64,000 nucleotides of DNA from Symbiodinium microadriaticum. Taxonomy: Eukaryota; Sar; Dinophyceae; Suessiales; Symbiodiniaceae. Location: assembly GCA_001939145.1 (NCBI GenBank), contig LSRX01000589.1, forward strand, positions 152,959-216,958. The letters run 5' to 3'. The position numbers and the translations under genes are program-made. Shown piece after piece: positions 10,076 to 21,721 of this stretch. How positions within the stretch are numbered: the stretch's first letter is position 1; the number at the start of each line of letters is the position of its first letter. The notes under the pieces are model-generated. The model saw nothing but the letters and a program-made list of their open reading frames with translations. It ran no database searches and had not been told where the DNA came from.

Positions 10076-13000
10076 CACCGCACGCTGCAAAGACCTCGAA
10101 TCCCTCGCCTTTCCGATGTCCCGGGCTGCATGGCGAACACGTGTATCGAAAGCACGAGAAGTGACATCCAACATGCATTCAGCAGGTGTTCACGTCTGAC
10201 AGAGATTTTTCCGACAGCACAGTCAGAGACTTCCAGAAACGATGCTCCGGCAATGCTTTCGGTCATCATGTCGGTTCAAGCATGCCTCGTTCTTCTGAAC
10301 CCCGAAGGTTCGAGAGAGTCGGTGAGCTCGAAAGGGCATTCGGCAACTTCAACGACGATGCCAGCGACCGATTTGCCAACCTGGAGGCCAGGCTCTGCCC
10401 CAGGCCTCAGCTGTGACGGGATTGCAGTTATATACGGGTCTCGCAGGCGCGCCTGCGCACCTTGGAGAAAGCTTCCGTGCGACAGGAAGCACTGGATGCT
10501 GTCTTGAAGGCTCGCGAAGATGGACCATGTATGCACGAGAGTCACTGGACGAGTCACGAGAGACCACCCCAACACCGAGAAACCTGTTAATTAAATCGGT
10601 GCCAGCGCCTTCCATGGCCTCTTACTGTAGCCGTCTTAGCCTCGAAAGATGAGAGACCGCGTTTGCTCTTCCGACACAATTCGAGAAAAATCGCCTCGCC
10701 TGGAGCCGTCCGAGTGTGAGAGTCCAGAGTCCAGACTCGAGAAGCAGGCATCGTGCCCAGCCACTGACGGTTGTTTCGCACGCGCAGGTATAATTATACG
10801 CACGTTCCGGCGACTGTTGCACCCATGCGCAGTGAGTGACGGCGAAAGAGACGAGCAGAGACTGCATTTTGCTGAGACAGCACTTGAACAGTCCCTGGGC
10901 TGCCGTGAGGACATCGCTCAGGACAAGGCTGACAAGACAGCTGACATCGACGAGCTTTTCTCAAAGGCCCCAAGCTTTCTTGCATGCCTCGCCACACCAG
11001 CAGTTAACAGTTGTTAAACTGCAAGTGCTGGAAGGACGAAAAGACTCAAAGACATCTGCAGGACCTACAGGACACTGTGTCCACCAGCTTCGTTCTCAGC
11101 TTCCCAGTCCTAGCGCACACCAACCACGTCGGCACCGGAAGAAAGCTTTGAAAATTTGGCATTCGCTGGCGAAGGCTTAGCCTCGAAGAAGGAGGTGGAG
11201 GAGGTTGTGGCCAAGAGACAGCGGAGGGAAGTAGAACGAAAAGAGACAGAGTGAAGTGATTGGAGGGTAGCCGCGGGTAGAGTTTGTAGTCGGGGGCTTT
11301 GTATGGGCCAGGCCATGCAGCAGGTCTTGGAAGAGTTACATCAATCGTCCGATGATGTGACGGAAAGCCTGAAGGCGGGCCCAGACACCTACATCGGGTG
11401 GTGTGTGCACAGCTTACGGTCCTACGGTCAGGATCTGCAAAGCAAAGTTGCTTGGCATGCTGACGTCGAGGTGGGCTTTGATTGCAGCTTGCCTTTTGCA
11501 AGACGACGGACTGCTTACTACAGTGCTTGTTGCTTCAGGAGTTGGACATGAGTCAGCGTCAGAAGATCTCTGCTGTGCAGTCCGACGTGAACAAGGTCAG
11601 CTCATGTGGTGCCGTGAAGTTCGCATTCCCGATGCTGATGATTCAGGCACACGATGGACTCAAAGAGCCTGGCCCCCAGGAGAGTGCGAGCCAGCGGTGG
11701 GAGGAGCAGATGAGCTTGAAACAAGGTTCGGAGACAAGTTTGCCGCCGTCATCATCCTGGCTTCGTTCTGTTTTGTTTCCCTGCCTTTGGGGTCGTCAGC
11801 TCGTCGAAACACCTTCTGCAGCAAATCTCCTGAGGCGCAGCAGCAAAACCATGAGGTGTTTGCCAGGAACGTCCAGGCACTGCTGGCAGACTTTTCGCTT
11901 GATTTCTTCGTGCATGACGTCAGGGCTGAGTGCTTTGTGAGCTGAAGGGCTTGGACAGGTTTAGCGTCTAGTGTTGGGAGGGAGGCTTGAACATGTCACT
12001 GAGCTATTGCACCATTCGCAGATTTTTGGAGGTCAGGGAGATGTTCTCGCAGTATGGCGAGATGATGGAGGCAGCGTCCTGTTGATAACGTGCCGGGTTC
12101 TGACGGCTTTGAGATTCGTTCAACACAATGCTTGGGAACGATTTTCAGGTCCCGGAGTGTAGAGGCAGGTCAAACATGGATTTGCCGGCGGAGGCTGAGG
12201 CGAGGAAGCAGCACAAACTGCTGGACTCGAAAGCTGCCGCCAAACGCTAAAATCGCTGTCGAAACCACATTCCTATGCATCAAGAGAACATATTGATAGT
12301 GTGTGTGTGTGTGTGTGTGACTCTGTGTGTGTGTGTGTGTGTGTTTGTGAATCAGGCACGAGTCCGGAACTTGGCTTTCAACCATGTCCTGATATTCGGG
12401 CTCCTAGGCACGGATTCAAGACAGGGTGTAGTGAGGTCAAGCATTGATCGGAGACCTGTACGAGCATGTCCGCAAAGAAGCCAATGTTTGCTCTCCTGCA
12501 AAGTCAGAAGCACAATAATGCGAAAAATAACGCCATTATGAAGAACAATACACGCACTTAATTGATGTTAACAACAAAAATGAAGCCACAATGACCTCTT
12601 TGTTTGTCTCTTTAGTCTTGTCTTGCTCCTTTGGGCTTGTGGCAGGATCTGGAGAAGCGACTTGCCGAGGAGCAGCAGAAGCTGGGCCAACAGAAGGCAC
12701 TGCCAGTGACTCTCTCCCTACTTATGTTGTTACAGATGAGTATGTGTCCACTTGGAAGAGCATTGGGTTCGTGCATTGCTTTGCGCTCCTCCGTCTTACC
12801 GATCTCCTGCATGCCAGAAATCAATTGCAAACACACAGGTAGGTCAGGACTTAGCCTGGAATAGCTCCGTACGGTCGAGGTGCATCGTACAGAAGCGTGC
12901 CATGAATTCACACGGTCTTCATCCGACCCAATGCAACGTACTAGCATGATTCATGATCAGCAGAAGTCGGCGTTTTTGAGGTGGACAAAGCGGATCTCCA

Positions 13001-15290
13001 AGAAAAGATGTCGACCGCCTATGGCCGCATGGAGGAGCTGAAGGCGGCTTCGCCCTCAGCCGCCTCAGCCGCCCTCCCTCCCGCCCCCGCAGAGTTTGCG
13101 CGGGAGCCCAGGTCGACGAGAACATCTCCAACGGCCTCAAGGAGCTGGCCTCCATGGTAAGTGACCTGCAGGCCATGAAGACAGGGCCCCAAATGAGACT
13201 TCCATTTTCATGATCATGACGTGGGGCCAATCTTCGCAACAGGCCCTTGGCGGGCCAAAGATCTGCTAGTTCTCGTTGTCACACACATTTCCTTCGGGGG
13301 CACATGTGCAACAACAAGACGCATAAGCCATCGCATCGCACTGGCAAAAACTGTTCCAAGTCAGAAGGTTGTCTCCGTGCTTGCTTTGTCGCGCATCGCC
13401 TGGTGTCTTAACACATCGATCAGCGTGCGCACTGGGGGAATGCGTCTCAGCGCATAGAGTCCGCCCCTGTCCGGGGGGGGGGGTGAGGCTGCCTCACCTA
13501 AATCTTGAGCAAGCAAGCAAGTCCAAGTAGCTAGAAGGTTGTTACCAAGCGACAGAGTCCGGATTTCATGCGGCCAGGCAGCCTAACTTGAAAAGCAATC
13601 CGTTGTGACATGTGCGAGGCTCCGTGGCCGGGTAAGGAAACAAATCTCTGGCATCTAAATCTTCGAAGCTATCGCTCACAACCCCTGACAATGCTTGGAA
13701 ACATTCAACCCATTGGCCTCGCTAGTCACGCCTGGCTTGTCCGAGTTGTGAGCGCCTGTCACGCAGGCGCACACCTCCGACATGGCGACAAAGAGCTATG
13801 CTGAGGAGGTTTGCCGACAGTGCTAACAGGACAAGAGCATGACTGACCTGGACTTGTTCTTGCTCTTGCATGTCATCGCAAGTGTTCCGCCTGGTATAAC
13901 TGTCTGATCCGGTTAATCTGAAGCAGGCATTCCAAGGTGAACTAGCTTTGGGGCTGTGCAGACTGCTAAGAGTAGATGCACAGTGACTTCTCACACGAGG
14001 TGGCGCGCAAGTATGCGGACGAAGTGGTGAGAGCAAGCACTGAGAAGGCCACGGTTCCGTAGACCCGACCGGATCAACAAGCACGCTCCTCGCTCACGGA
14101 CCAAACCGAGGAAGAGATTGACGCCTTGCGCCGCGATTTCGTCGAGGAATGCGTGGATGCTCGATGTTTGCTGAAGCGTCGACGATACAGGTTGCGAACA
14201 TGTTTCAGCCACAGGAACAGGAGCGGATTCGGTCGAGCGTGAGGCAGCAGCAGACCAACAGGCCCTTGATACAAGATGCTAGCGGCAGTCCCGAAATCGC
14301 GCAACGGCGGTAGACAGACCTTCATGTCAGGAAAGACCTCAACGCAGCTCTCGAGGAGTTGAATGACTTGCGAGCTGCAGCCCTGAGTAAAACGCAGCGA
14401 GTGAGCCAAGCAAGAGCATCTTTGCTGCGCCCCTGGCACGAGGCGAAGGCTGTAAAGGTTGAAAAGCCACGGCCCAAGCCACACAGAAATTCCCGTGCGC
14501 AACACTGTGCATCCCTGCAAGACATCAAACGCATGTAGAGGCGGTGTGGATCCTTAGAGGATCAGATCACCTCATTGAGAGAGGAGGAGGCGCCGAGCGT
14601 TTTGTGGCTCGACGATCCGCGTTTTCTGTTGCATTCTGTTGCACTCCGCAGGCAACGATTCGGGACGGCTTGAAGCACACCGCGAATAGTCAGGCCTGCC
14701 GGCCACCCCGATTTCTGGTTATTTCCGCCAAGCGTCAACCCGATGAGAAGGTGAGTCTTGAAAACATGTGCATGCCGTTTGTTGTTTGCCTTGCTGTTGG
14801 GAGAGAGCGCGTCGCCGAGAGGCTTTGTCGGAAGCAGAAATGAAGGAGGATTGCGAGGCACGAGCCCGTGAACTGCTGAATGCCGAGATGGATACCAAAG
14901 CCTCTGCAGCATGCCATGCAATCACAGTCAGATAAGTCTTGTCCTCCTTTTGCTGCTTGCGTCGATGTCGACCTCTACTGGTGAGCTGGAGGCGCTTCGC
15001 ATCGAGTTGAAGGAGCATGCCGAGAGGCAGCAGCAGGAAGGGGAGAGGTGCGGCATGCCTTGCAGCCTGACACTTCTGACTCCCGGAACTCTTGAGATGG
15101 GACACCATCGGACACGGGAGAGGTGAGCGCAGATCTTCTCTGTGAAAGCAGCTTCGTAGCAGAAGGGATGATGGACAGTGGAGATGGAGAAATCATTTAA
15201 AAAAGAATATGTCACACCCGATCGTTAACTAGTCCTCATGTCCCAGATCACCGAGCAAGAGAAGCTGCACCATCTTGGAACATGCGGTGG
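10076..15290 (+). CDS. Coiled-coil protein encoded by many short exons
   Basis: At least fifteen short + strand stretches, each preceded by AG, read as charged, heptad-like helix. Examples: FERVGELERAFGNFNDDASD (near 10310), ARLRTLEKASVRQEALDAVL (10447), a long helix at 10840-10970, KKEVEEVVAKRQRREVERKE (11195), ELDMSQRQKISAVQSDVNK (11539), DLEKRLAEEQQKLGQQK (12646), SLTDQTEEEIDALRRDF (14090), GELEALRIELKEHAERQQQE (14980) and ITEQEKLHHLGT near 15248. Several have clear donors (GTAAGT at 13157; GC donors at 12697 and 13044). Together they suggest one long coiled-coil protein, structural or cytoskeletal; the exact function is unknown. Gene limits and exon order need transcripts; more than one gene could be present. 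Long minus-strand ORFs here are shadows. Confidence 0.6.
11136..11255 (+). CDS. Coiled-coil exon
   Basis: Frame starting PEESFENLAFAGEGLASK and continuing into a highly charged helix that ends at a stop at 11255, close to or beyond the exon end. It is too short to stand out as an ORF, while a long minus-strand frame covers it; the amphipathic Glu/Lys/Arg pattern favours the + strand. Confidence 0.5.
12299..12350. repeat. GT microsatellite
   Basis: Interrupted (GT)n of about 50 bp, in a probable intron of the coiled-coil gene. Confidence 0.9.
12646..12696 (+). CDS. 51-nt coiled-coil microexon
   Basis: Between an upstream GCAG and a downstream GC donor (GCACTG) lie 17 codons reading DLEKRLAEEQQKLGQQK, in phase 0. 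The long minus-strand frame across it is a shadow. Confidence 0.55.
12981..13156 (+). CDS. Two consecutive coiled-coil microexons with a GC-AG intron
   Basis: Exon 12981-13043 (21 codons, starts VDKADLQEKMSTAYGRMEEL) is followed by a GC donor at 13044. After a 68-nt intron ending in CAG, exon 13112-13156 (15 codons, VDENISNGLKELASM) ends at a strong GTAAGT donor. Both exons are phase 0 and both begin with Val-Asp. The long minus-strand ORF over them is a shadow. Confidence 0.6.
13767..13808 (+). CDS. 42-nt coiled-coil microexon
   Basis: Fourteen codons (AHTSDMATKSYAEE) between CGCAG and a GT donor (GTTTGC). The next candidate exon, near 13984, opens with DFSHEVARKYADEV, of similar composition. 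Confidence 0.45.
14330..14538 (+). CDS. Coiled-coil exon, longest of the gene
   Basis: After GTCAG the frame reads KDLNAALEELNDLRAAALSK, then continues basic and Pro-rich for about 50 more residues to a stop at 14536-14538. It may be a terminal exon, which would split the coiled-coil region into two genes, or a donor may lie upstream of the stop. Minus-strand frames here are shadows. Confidence 0.5.
14818..15060 (+). CDS. Two coiled-coil exons
   Basis: The frame near 14820 reads ALSEAEMKEDCEARARELLN and runs to a stop at 14935; the frame from about 14979 reads GELEALRIELKEHAERQQQE. Both are strongly helical and belong in style with the upstream exons. Confidence 0.5.
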
Positions 15291-15639
15291 TGGTCGAGGC
15301 TGTACCTGGCAGGTACGATAAGTGAGCCAACTATGCAGGCCACGAGACTTCTAGGCACAGCTCCTCTTCGCTGAGCAATGGCTGGCGTGAAGCGCTGCTT
15401 CCGCAATGGCGGGCAGATCTACTTCGGCGAGGCACGGAAATAGTGGGAAGATCCCGCATTTTGATCCTTACCATGTGTTGAGCGAGCGTGTGGTGAGAAC
15501 GATGACGAAAGATCGGTTGCTGATGGGTGTCGCTGCTGGCGACAACAACTCTTGTTCGGGGGCATGCTTCTAAGACTAGGACATTGTGGGAGGTTATAGA
15601 CACCATTATAGAGTGTAACGGTAGTGGGGCGCGGTGGAG

Positions 15640-16658
15640 ATGATGCTACAGTCGGGTGATTACTGTCCTGCGAGAACTATGGTGTGCTTGATGAAAGCGC
15701 CGAAAAGGGGCCGAGCTTCGGATCCCCAACATGCGTGTGAGGTCGAGGAGGCGGCAGACGGCACGTGCTTGAGACATGGCCTTGGGCTGCAACTCTTCAC
15801 AGCGCGCCCGCCAGAAACCGCAGAGGATGGGCAAGCTCCGGACATTCTGCACGGTCGCTATCAAGGCGCCTGGAGAAAGGGACAACTCACCGGCTCCGGT
15901 GTTTACCATTGGAGCGATGGGACGGTATATGAAGGGTACTTTCTGGATGGCTGTCCCCATGGCTACGGCCGCATCAAGTGGCCGGAGGGTACCGTCTATG
16001 ACGGGGACTGGAATGGTGGGGAGATGCATGGGCAAGGGACATACATTTGTGGATTTACGAATCTCGAAAGCCACGGGATATTTTGGCACAACTGCTTACG
16101 AAACCATGCGGGGCAATGGGTGAACAAGGTGCAGGAAAGAGAAGCTCTAAGACAGCAGCATCTGAAGATTAATGCGTATCCCAGCACGAGCTACTTCATG
16201 CCGGTGATTCGCTGCCGTGGAAAGGAGATCTTGAGCAAAGCCTTATCGATGTCACAGGAGCCGCCTTTTTTAGTTCCCTTCCTGCTCGCCAAGCAATCCT
16301 ACAGTGCCGGACCAGAAGTTTCCTTGACATCGCCACCCCCTCTTTGCTGTGCAGAAGCAGACATTCCCGGTGCCCGCGGGTGCACCTTTGGGACATCCAT
16401 CCACATTTCGCACGTGGCAGCCGAGAAGCGTCGTGTGCGACACACGGACCCTCTCTTCCAAAAAGCCATTCAGACGGCCTTAGTGGAGTCAAGGCCTTTT
16501 GCCTTGATCTGGCCTGACGATGAGAAGCCAGCTTCTCCATTCTCTAACCACCAGCTGGAGGTGCCTGTAGACATTTGGGATCTCGAAAATGCCCACGCCG
16601 TCCCCAAGGAGTGGTGTCTCGATTACTTCTTCGACAAGCTCGTGCGCCTAGGCGAAGA
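15640..16658 (+). CDS. MORN-repeat protein, first long exon
   Basis: Open frame of about 340 codons; candidate ATGs at 15640, 15679 and 15691. Three MORN repeats are clear: GRYQGAWRKGQLTGSGVYHW, then TVYEGYFLDGCPHGYGRIKW, then TVYDGDWNGGEMHGQGTY (residues about 75-140). MORN motifs bind membranes or serve as scaffolds in junctions, cilia and the alveolate cortex. The C-terminal 200 residues have no family I recognise and include WPDDEKPASPF and WCLDYFFDKLVRLGEE. The apparent stop at the end is inside a strong donor: GAAGA then GTAAGA at 16659. Splicing to 16744 restores a Glu codon and continues in frame, so the protein is longer than the ORF. Confidence 0.85.
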
Positions 16659-16743
16659 GTAAGAAACCCGAAACGGTTTTGATCACAAGCAGCTAGCAAC
16701 CAGTGGGAGACAGAGGAATTCCATGTCCTGGGGCGTCCCCAAG

Positions 16744-16850
16744 GTTACCGACTGACATCTTCGACCCGCCCCACTTCCAGTGCAGCAGCCTCGCTGACGC
16801 CTTCCTCCCCGAGTCCGAAGTTCAGAGTGCTTTCTCAAGGGATGCTTGCT
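16744..16850 (+). CDS. MORN protein, exon 2
   Basis: An 85-nt intron (16659-16743, GTAAGA...CCAAG) joins LGE to ELPTDIFDPPHFQCSSLADA. The phase fits (two bases plus one). The frame stays open to 16904, but the exon probably ends earlier. Confidence 0.6.
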
Positions 16851-16889
16851 GGTCCAAAGACACGAAGGCCAGGAACAATTTCAAAAACT

Positions 16890-17193
16890 CTGCAGAGACT
16901 TTCTGAAATGTCTCCCTTCCCTGTGCTTCCCATTTTTCAATCGAGAGGAGCCAGCACACCCAGAGATGCAGCCGCCGCCAGTTCTCCACACTCTGCGCAC
17001 TTTGCTGATATCGCTCAGGAAGCTGCGCAGATGCAATGAAGCCATCTCCGGTAATGAACCAGTTCTGTTGTGCACTTGCCACAAGCCAAGGGTCCCAAAC
17101 GGTGCTGAAGATGAATCTATCCGGAAGCACATGCTGAGCCGTTTCGGGTCTGCGGTGCCCCTGCATCGCATTGCTGTGCTAGTAGCTGAGTAA
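16890..17193 (+). CDS. Probable downstream exon of the MORN gene
   Basis: Frame reading DFLKCLPSLCFPFFNREEPA, then a basic helix near LRTLLISLRKLRR and a Cys-containing stretch; the stop at 17193 overlaps a GTAAGC donor (GCTGA then GTAAGC), the same pattern as at the end of exon 1. No family recognised. The 286-residue minus-strand frame at 17117-17977 is probably a shadow, although I cannot exclude it. Confidence 0.4.
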
Positions 17194-17669
17194 GCCAAGG
17201 AGTTCTTGGAGTCACAAGTTTCACATCGGTCGCACACAAACTGCCGAAGATCGGTATGCGGAATTCGCGCCTCAAGTGCTTCGCGAAAAGTGGTCCAGCG
17301 GCTGAACGACGACGGCAAGACCAAGGCATCTGCAATGACTTGCCCGTTGCAGCCAGGTTGCGAGAGCAATTGACACGGCAGTACATGGAACAGCTGGCCG
17401 GGTGCCCAGCGAGTGAAGGGCTTGGTTGGGGTGATTGTGGCATCCTTCGTGCCGGTTCTTCCTTCGGGTCAGGACAAAGCAATGGACCTGCAAGGAGGTA
17501 TCCACAAGCTGCAGCACAGCTCTTGGTGAACACCGCATGCACCGAGCTTCGGAGTGCGGAGCTCTTGGAAGTTTGACTAAGGTTGAGCCACAAAGAACTC
17601 GATGAGACTGTAAAGACACGTTTGCCGAGCCCTTCGTCTGCAACCTCCGGGTGAGGAAAGTATTGAGTG

Positions 17670-17903
17670 GCGAAGTTAAGACTGCAGGAAGAGGGTTCAG
17701 CAAGTGCCGTCGATGTTGATGGAGACCTCATCCAGAGCTTCATGGCAAATGAGCATGAAGGCTCACTGAAATCCTCAGCCCCACTGAACCAAAGAACACA
17801 CCAGATGCAGCACACGATCCCGCATGCTCGTGCAGTTTTAGAGGCCGCATGGCAAAGCCATGGTGGTCCTGGCATGCCCAAAAAGCTTAGCGTTAAACCA
17901 TAA
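17670..17903 (+). CDS. Possible terminal exon of the MORN gene
   Basis: Frame reading EEGSASAVDVDGDLIQSFMA and ending at a stop at 17903. Acidic then basic; no domain. Its link to the MORN gene rests only on strand and proximity. Confidence 0.3.
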   Translation, partial: AKLRLQEEGSASAVDVDGDLIQSFMANEHEGSLKSSAPLNQRTHQMQHTIPHARAVLEAAWQSHGGPGMPKKLSVKP

Positions 17904-19190
17904 ATCCCCATGACTTCCTCGACGAAGCTGCGCGGGAGTCGTTGGGTGGCCACTGAATGCGTCCCGAAAGCCGACATCTCTCAATTCTGATACTTTGGGT
18001 GTCAGACAGCCGAAGTCTTCAGGACGCATGGCCGACCCGAAGGGTCAGGCAGTCGTAGAAACCCACTTGGATCGCTTGGTTCTTCAGTGTGGTAGACCGT
18101 TGGTAGATCAGCGCCGTGCGGCGAAAGATGGCGCGAGATGCTGTGGCACGGTGAGCAGTTTTCCACGAGGATCGGACAAACAATGACATGGCATTCCGTT
18201 GAGTCCACAGTGCGAGATCGTCCGATGTGACATCCCAAATCCCGTGGATGGTGGCTCGAAGTAGGCGAGGATTGAGGACCAGGAACTGCTTGCGCGGAAA
18301 TGGCCCGATGGCAGGGCTTCCTTGGGCCGCGCCTCCTAGGAAATCCGGAACTGGCCGAGCCTCGGCGGAAGCAAAGCAACCAAGTCATGCCATGGCCATG
18401 GTCTCGCATGCTTTGAAGCGGTTGGACGTTTAGAAGCAACAGATCCCCTCTCGGAAATCTGGCGTCTGCACGGCTCGGTTGCTTTGGACTCTCTTTTGAG
18501 GATGGCGCCGCTACGACAGCGCGTCCTGGGCCGAGTTCGGGGACGAGGTTTTGATGGGGTTTTTTCACCAGGTCGGAAAGAAGTGAAGAATCTCAGATTT
18601 TTTGGGGGGCGGATGCCCCCAAAATACTCTTCTGCAGTAAAGATTACAGCTGGCTCTGCGAGGTCCGGCCACAAGTGATGGCCAGGCAGGGGTGCTTTCC
18701 CGTGCTTTCCCAAGCGTTCGGCTTCCCCAACATTGGCTTTGCACAGAGCCAGGTGGCGATGGCCAGAGCGGTGGAAGCTCCGATGCAGGAATGCCCCCTG
18801 CAATCCTTCCTCCCTCTGTGCTGTCGCTGATGCCTGAGAGGCACCGCATCCGAATGGTGACGTGAGGCATGACACGCCGTGGACGTCTGCGGGTGATGAA
18901 TGGTGGCATTGCGCATGAAAGCCTCTGCAGGTCCATGGTTCGAGAAGCGGCACAGACAGTGGCGGCTTCCATGCCGCCGGGGCCCCCAGGATACCCCAGG
19001 CCTCCTAGGCCTAGGCTTTTGGTTTTGCTGGGAGCTTCCTGTGTCGATTCTTTTATACAAAAAATAAGAAAAGAAGCCGCCAGGCCAAGGCCAGCTGCGC
19101 CGCAAGCTCCGGTGCAGTTGATCATACAGCTCCTTGTCTCGGTCATTTTGGGCCACTCTGAATATATAGGGGGCTGCACGCTTTGCTTAC
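17904..19190. other. No gene assigned
   Basis: Open frames on both strands (minus 18002-18568, 18336-18953, 18565-19179; plus 18869-19309) overlap each other. A + strand Pro-rich stretch near 18970 (MPPGPPGYPRPPRPRLL) resembles the start of the next small protein (MPPEPPKMPQ) and may be an upstream exon or duplicated start. Confidence 0.3.
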
Positions 19191-19234
19191 GTCTTGCTGC
19201 TGAGGAACAGCTCGTCTGTCACGACGTCGCAGCA

Positions 19235-19421
19235 AGTACCCGAGATGCCACCAGAACCACCAAAGATGCCCCAGCATATGTGGCAGCTGTCCCGGAAAGA
19301 CCTGGTTGACTTCTGGGCCTCACCACTGAATCGCGTATGCCTCCTGGGCCTTGCTGGCTTCCTGCTCTGGATCTACCACGACAACACCCAGCAACTTGCC
19401 CTAGAGAGGGAGCTAGAGTGA
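19235..19421 (+). CDS. Small single-pass membrane protein or its last exon
   Basis: After GCAG the frame reads into MPPEPPKMPQHMWQLSRK (ATG at 19244), then DLVDFWASPLNR, a hydrophobic span VCLLGLAGFLLWIYH and an acidic tail ending LERELE and TGA. That is 59 residues from the ATG, the size and shape of a small mitochondrial or endomembrane protein. No family recognised. Confidence 0.5.
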
Positions 19422-19429
19422 CCTTAGTG

Positions 19430-20700
19430 CCGTGTCTCCTTTTTCAAGGTTACTGCAACCTCAGATTTTAAGATGAAGCGTGTTGAGCTCGTCCTTGGGG
19501 TTCGGCACTGTGACATGGCGCAGCTCGCAGGCACAAATGGCGTATGTCGCAACTTCAGCAGCGGATAGATTCCAATCCCTTCACCAAGCTCGTCGCAGTT
19601 GCCGGATGCCTCAGCATTCAGGGCCATGGCATTCCAAAGGTACCAGGTCTGGAACCGCTTTGCTCTCTCAGATCCAGACTCCCAGACAAGGCCTTTGGCC
19701 CGTCGTCGTGGCCGAAGTGAAGACTGAGCTAGGTGGCTTAGGTAGTTCTGTCTCACCACAGCTCACCGCAGCACCATTCCGCCCAAAAGCTGGCTCAGAA
19801 GAAACTTGAGGAAACGCCAGGTCTTGATCGGAAGTTTGATCGGAAGTGCGCAGGATGCCTGGGTAGTCGGGTGTTCTGTCGGGCTTAGAGTCCGCGAGCG
19901 GTCGGCTGTACTACGTAGGATGGATGGAAAAGCCTACGTGTAGCTGGAGGCCCAGTAGAGATCACCATGGATGGAAGTGGACTGAGATCCGTGTCGGTGC
20001 TTCCGTCAATCAATATGCAAGGTCCTCCAAAGTCCCGAGTTGCTGTTGAACGACTCGTGCTGCTCCTGAACAGGCAGGCATAGGATCACAGAGGGGCGCC
20101 TGCTAACTGCTGCTTGATGCATCCTTGGCCCAACGGTAGAAAGAGCAGGCTCTGTGCATGGTGCTAAGCTTCTTCAATGCATGTCAAGCTGGTCATGTAG
20201 AGTGTTTTTTCGACTTGGCACGTCTCGAGTGCTCGTCCCACTCGCGGCGAACCGTTGGCATCGGCCATGGCAACTCGGGCAGGTCTGGTGTTTGTTGCCT
20301 TTGCAGAAGGCACCCTGAGTTTTACAAGAGGAAAAGGTCAGATGTAGAGCAGCCGAACTTCCATGCGTTGGAACATCGACCCTGACCCATTGCCGCACAA
20401 ATCATGAATCAACGAACGAGGGGTACGTTTGCTGGCTCCCGGACCCGGCACGCGGGCTAAGGCAGCTAAGGCGTCACGACGCAAGAGCCACGCGGCAACT
20501 AAACAAACGGATGGAAAGATAACGAGCTGATTGAGTAGGTGGACAAGCACGTGCACACCCACGAGCTTGTATGGATGTTTTTCGGTAGATGCACCGGAAT
20601 CAACACTTGCTTCCTCGCATTGCCGGCATTCTAGCGGCCATTCCACATTAGGCCAAGCCTTTTGGGCCGCGACCGGCGACACGACAACAGTTTCTAGACC
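19430..20700. other. No gene recognised
   Basis: A minus-strand frame at 20338-20682 has a hydrophobic stretch (LVHLLNQLVIFPSVCLVAAW) but no supporting context. Otherwise empty. Confidence 0.3.
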
Positions 20701-20706
20701 TTTTGC

Positions 20707-20829
20707 GAATCACGCATCCATGGCATCACTGGCAGTTTGGCAATCGCCAGGCTTGGTGCCTAAATTGTGGCACCAGACTAGCCTTTGATAAGCTCAAACT
20801 CCTAGCGGGGCAGCCCTGCACGAAATCCT
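20707..20829 (+). CDS. Cys/His fragment, possible zinc-binding exon
   Basis: Frame reads HHWQFGNRQAWCLNCGTRLA, then LKLLAGQPCTK: a His, a C-x2-C-G pair, and a downstream Pro-Cys. This H...CxxCG...L..L...PC layout recurs, to my recollection, in dinoflagellate repeat-borne proteins. Function and parent gene unknown; it may be a mobile-element remnant. Confidence 0.35.
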
Positions 20830-21077
20830 CCGGCTTAGTTTCACTCGGTGAGCATTGGACGCATGATTTCTGTTTTTCTGGTGAGGGCAGGGATGGCATT
20901 GTCGCTGTGGGATGAGACTGACAATGCATGCAAGGGAGGAGAACTGGGTTCGATGCGCCAGGGGCTGTAAAGCTCATCGTTAGCTCCAGCTTTTCGGTAT
21001 AAGCTTTGCTGTGTAGTCTTTCATTAAAGTATTAGTCTGTATGTATGCATGTATGCGGACATGTATGTTTGCACTCT

Positions 21078-21104
21078 GTCTGTGTGTGTGTGTGTGTGTG
21101 CGTG
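21078..21104. repeat. GT microsatellite
   Basis: (TG)n of about 25 bp. Confidence 0.9.
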
Positions 21105-21280
21105 CATTACTGCTTTCAAAGTGAATTATGCAGAACAGCAGTGCTTCATAAGATCAGCACTAAAAGGCACCAGATGTTACAGCAATGCGGTGCGAATCTG
21201 GGGAGCAAGGGGGCGTGCTAATGCGCGCTTTGGCATGTACCGGTGCCATCCGCCTGCAATGCACGCCATGCACGCATGTA

Positions 21281-21689
21281 CGTACACACACACACACGCA
21301 CACGCACACACCCACACCCACACCCACACCCACACCCACACCCACACATACACATACACACACACACACAAACAGACACACACACATACACACACACACN
21401 CACCAACACACCAACACACCAACACACCAACACACCAACACACCAACACACCAACACACCAACACACCAACACACCAACACCCACACACCCACACACACA
21501 CACACACGCCCACACGCCCACACGCCCACACGCACACACGCACACACGCACACCCGCACCACGCGCACATGCGCACACGCGCACACGCCCACACGCGCAC
21601 ACGCGCACACGCGCACACGCACACACGCGCACACACACACACACACACAGACATACGTACGTACGTACGTACATACATACATACATACC

Positions 21690-21721
<32 letters not shown>

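Noticed and set aside
11046-11501. 151-codon minus-strand ORF
   Set aside because: Covers the + strand helix KKEVEEVVAKRQRREVERKE, which has clear coding character; the minus frame is Pro/Ser-rich noise.
14074-14520. 148-codon minus-strand ORF
   Set aside because: Shadow of the + strand coiled-coil exon at 14330-14538.
17117-17977. 286-codon minus-strand ORF
   Set aside because: No recognisable domain, opposite to the surrounding gene direction, and it covers + strand frames with better protein character and donor signals.
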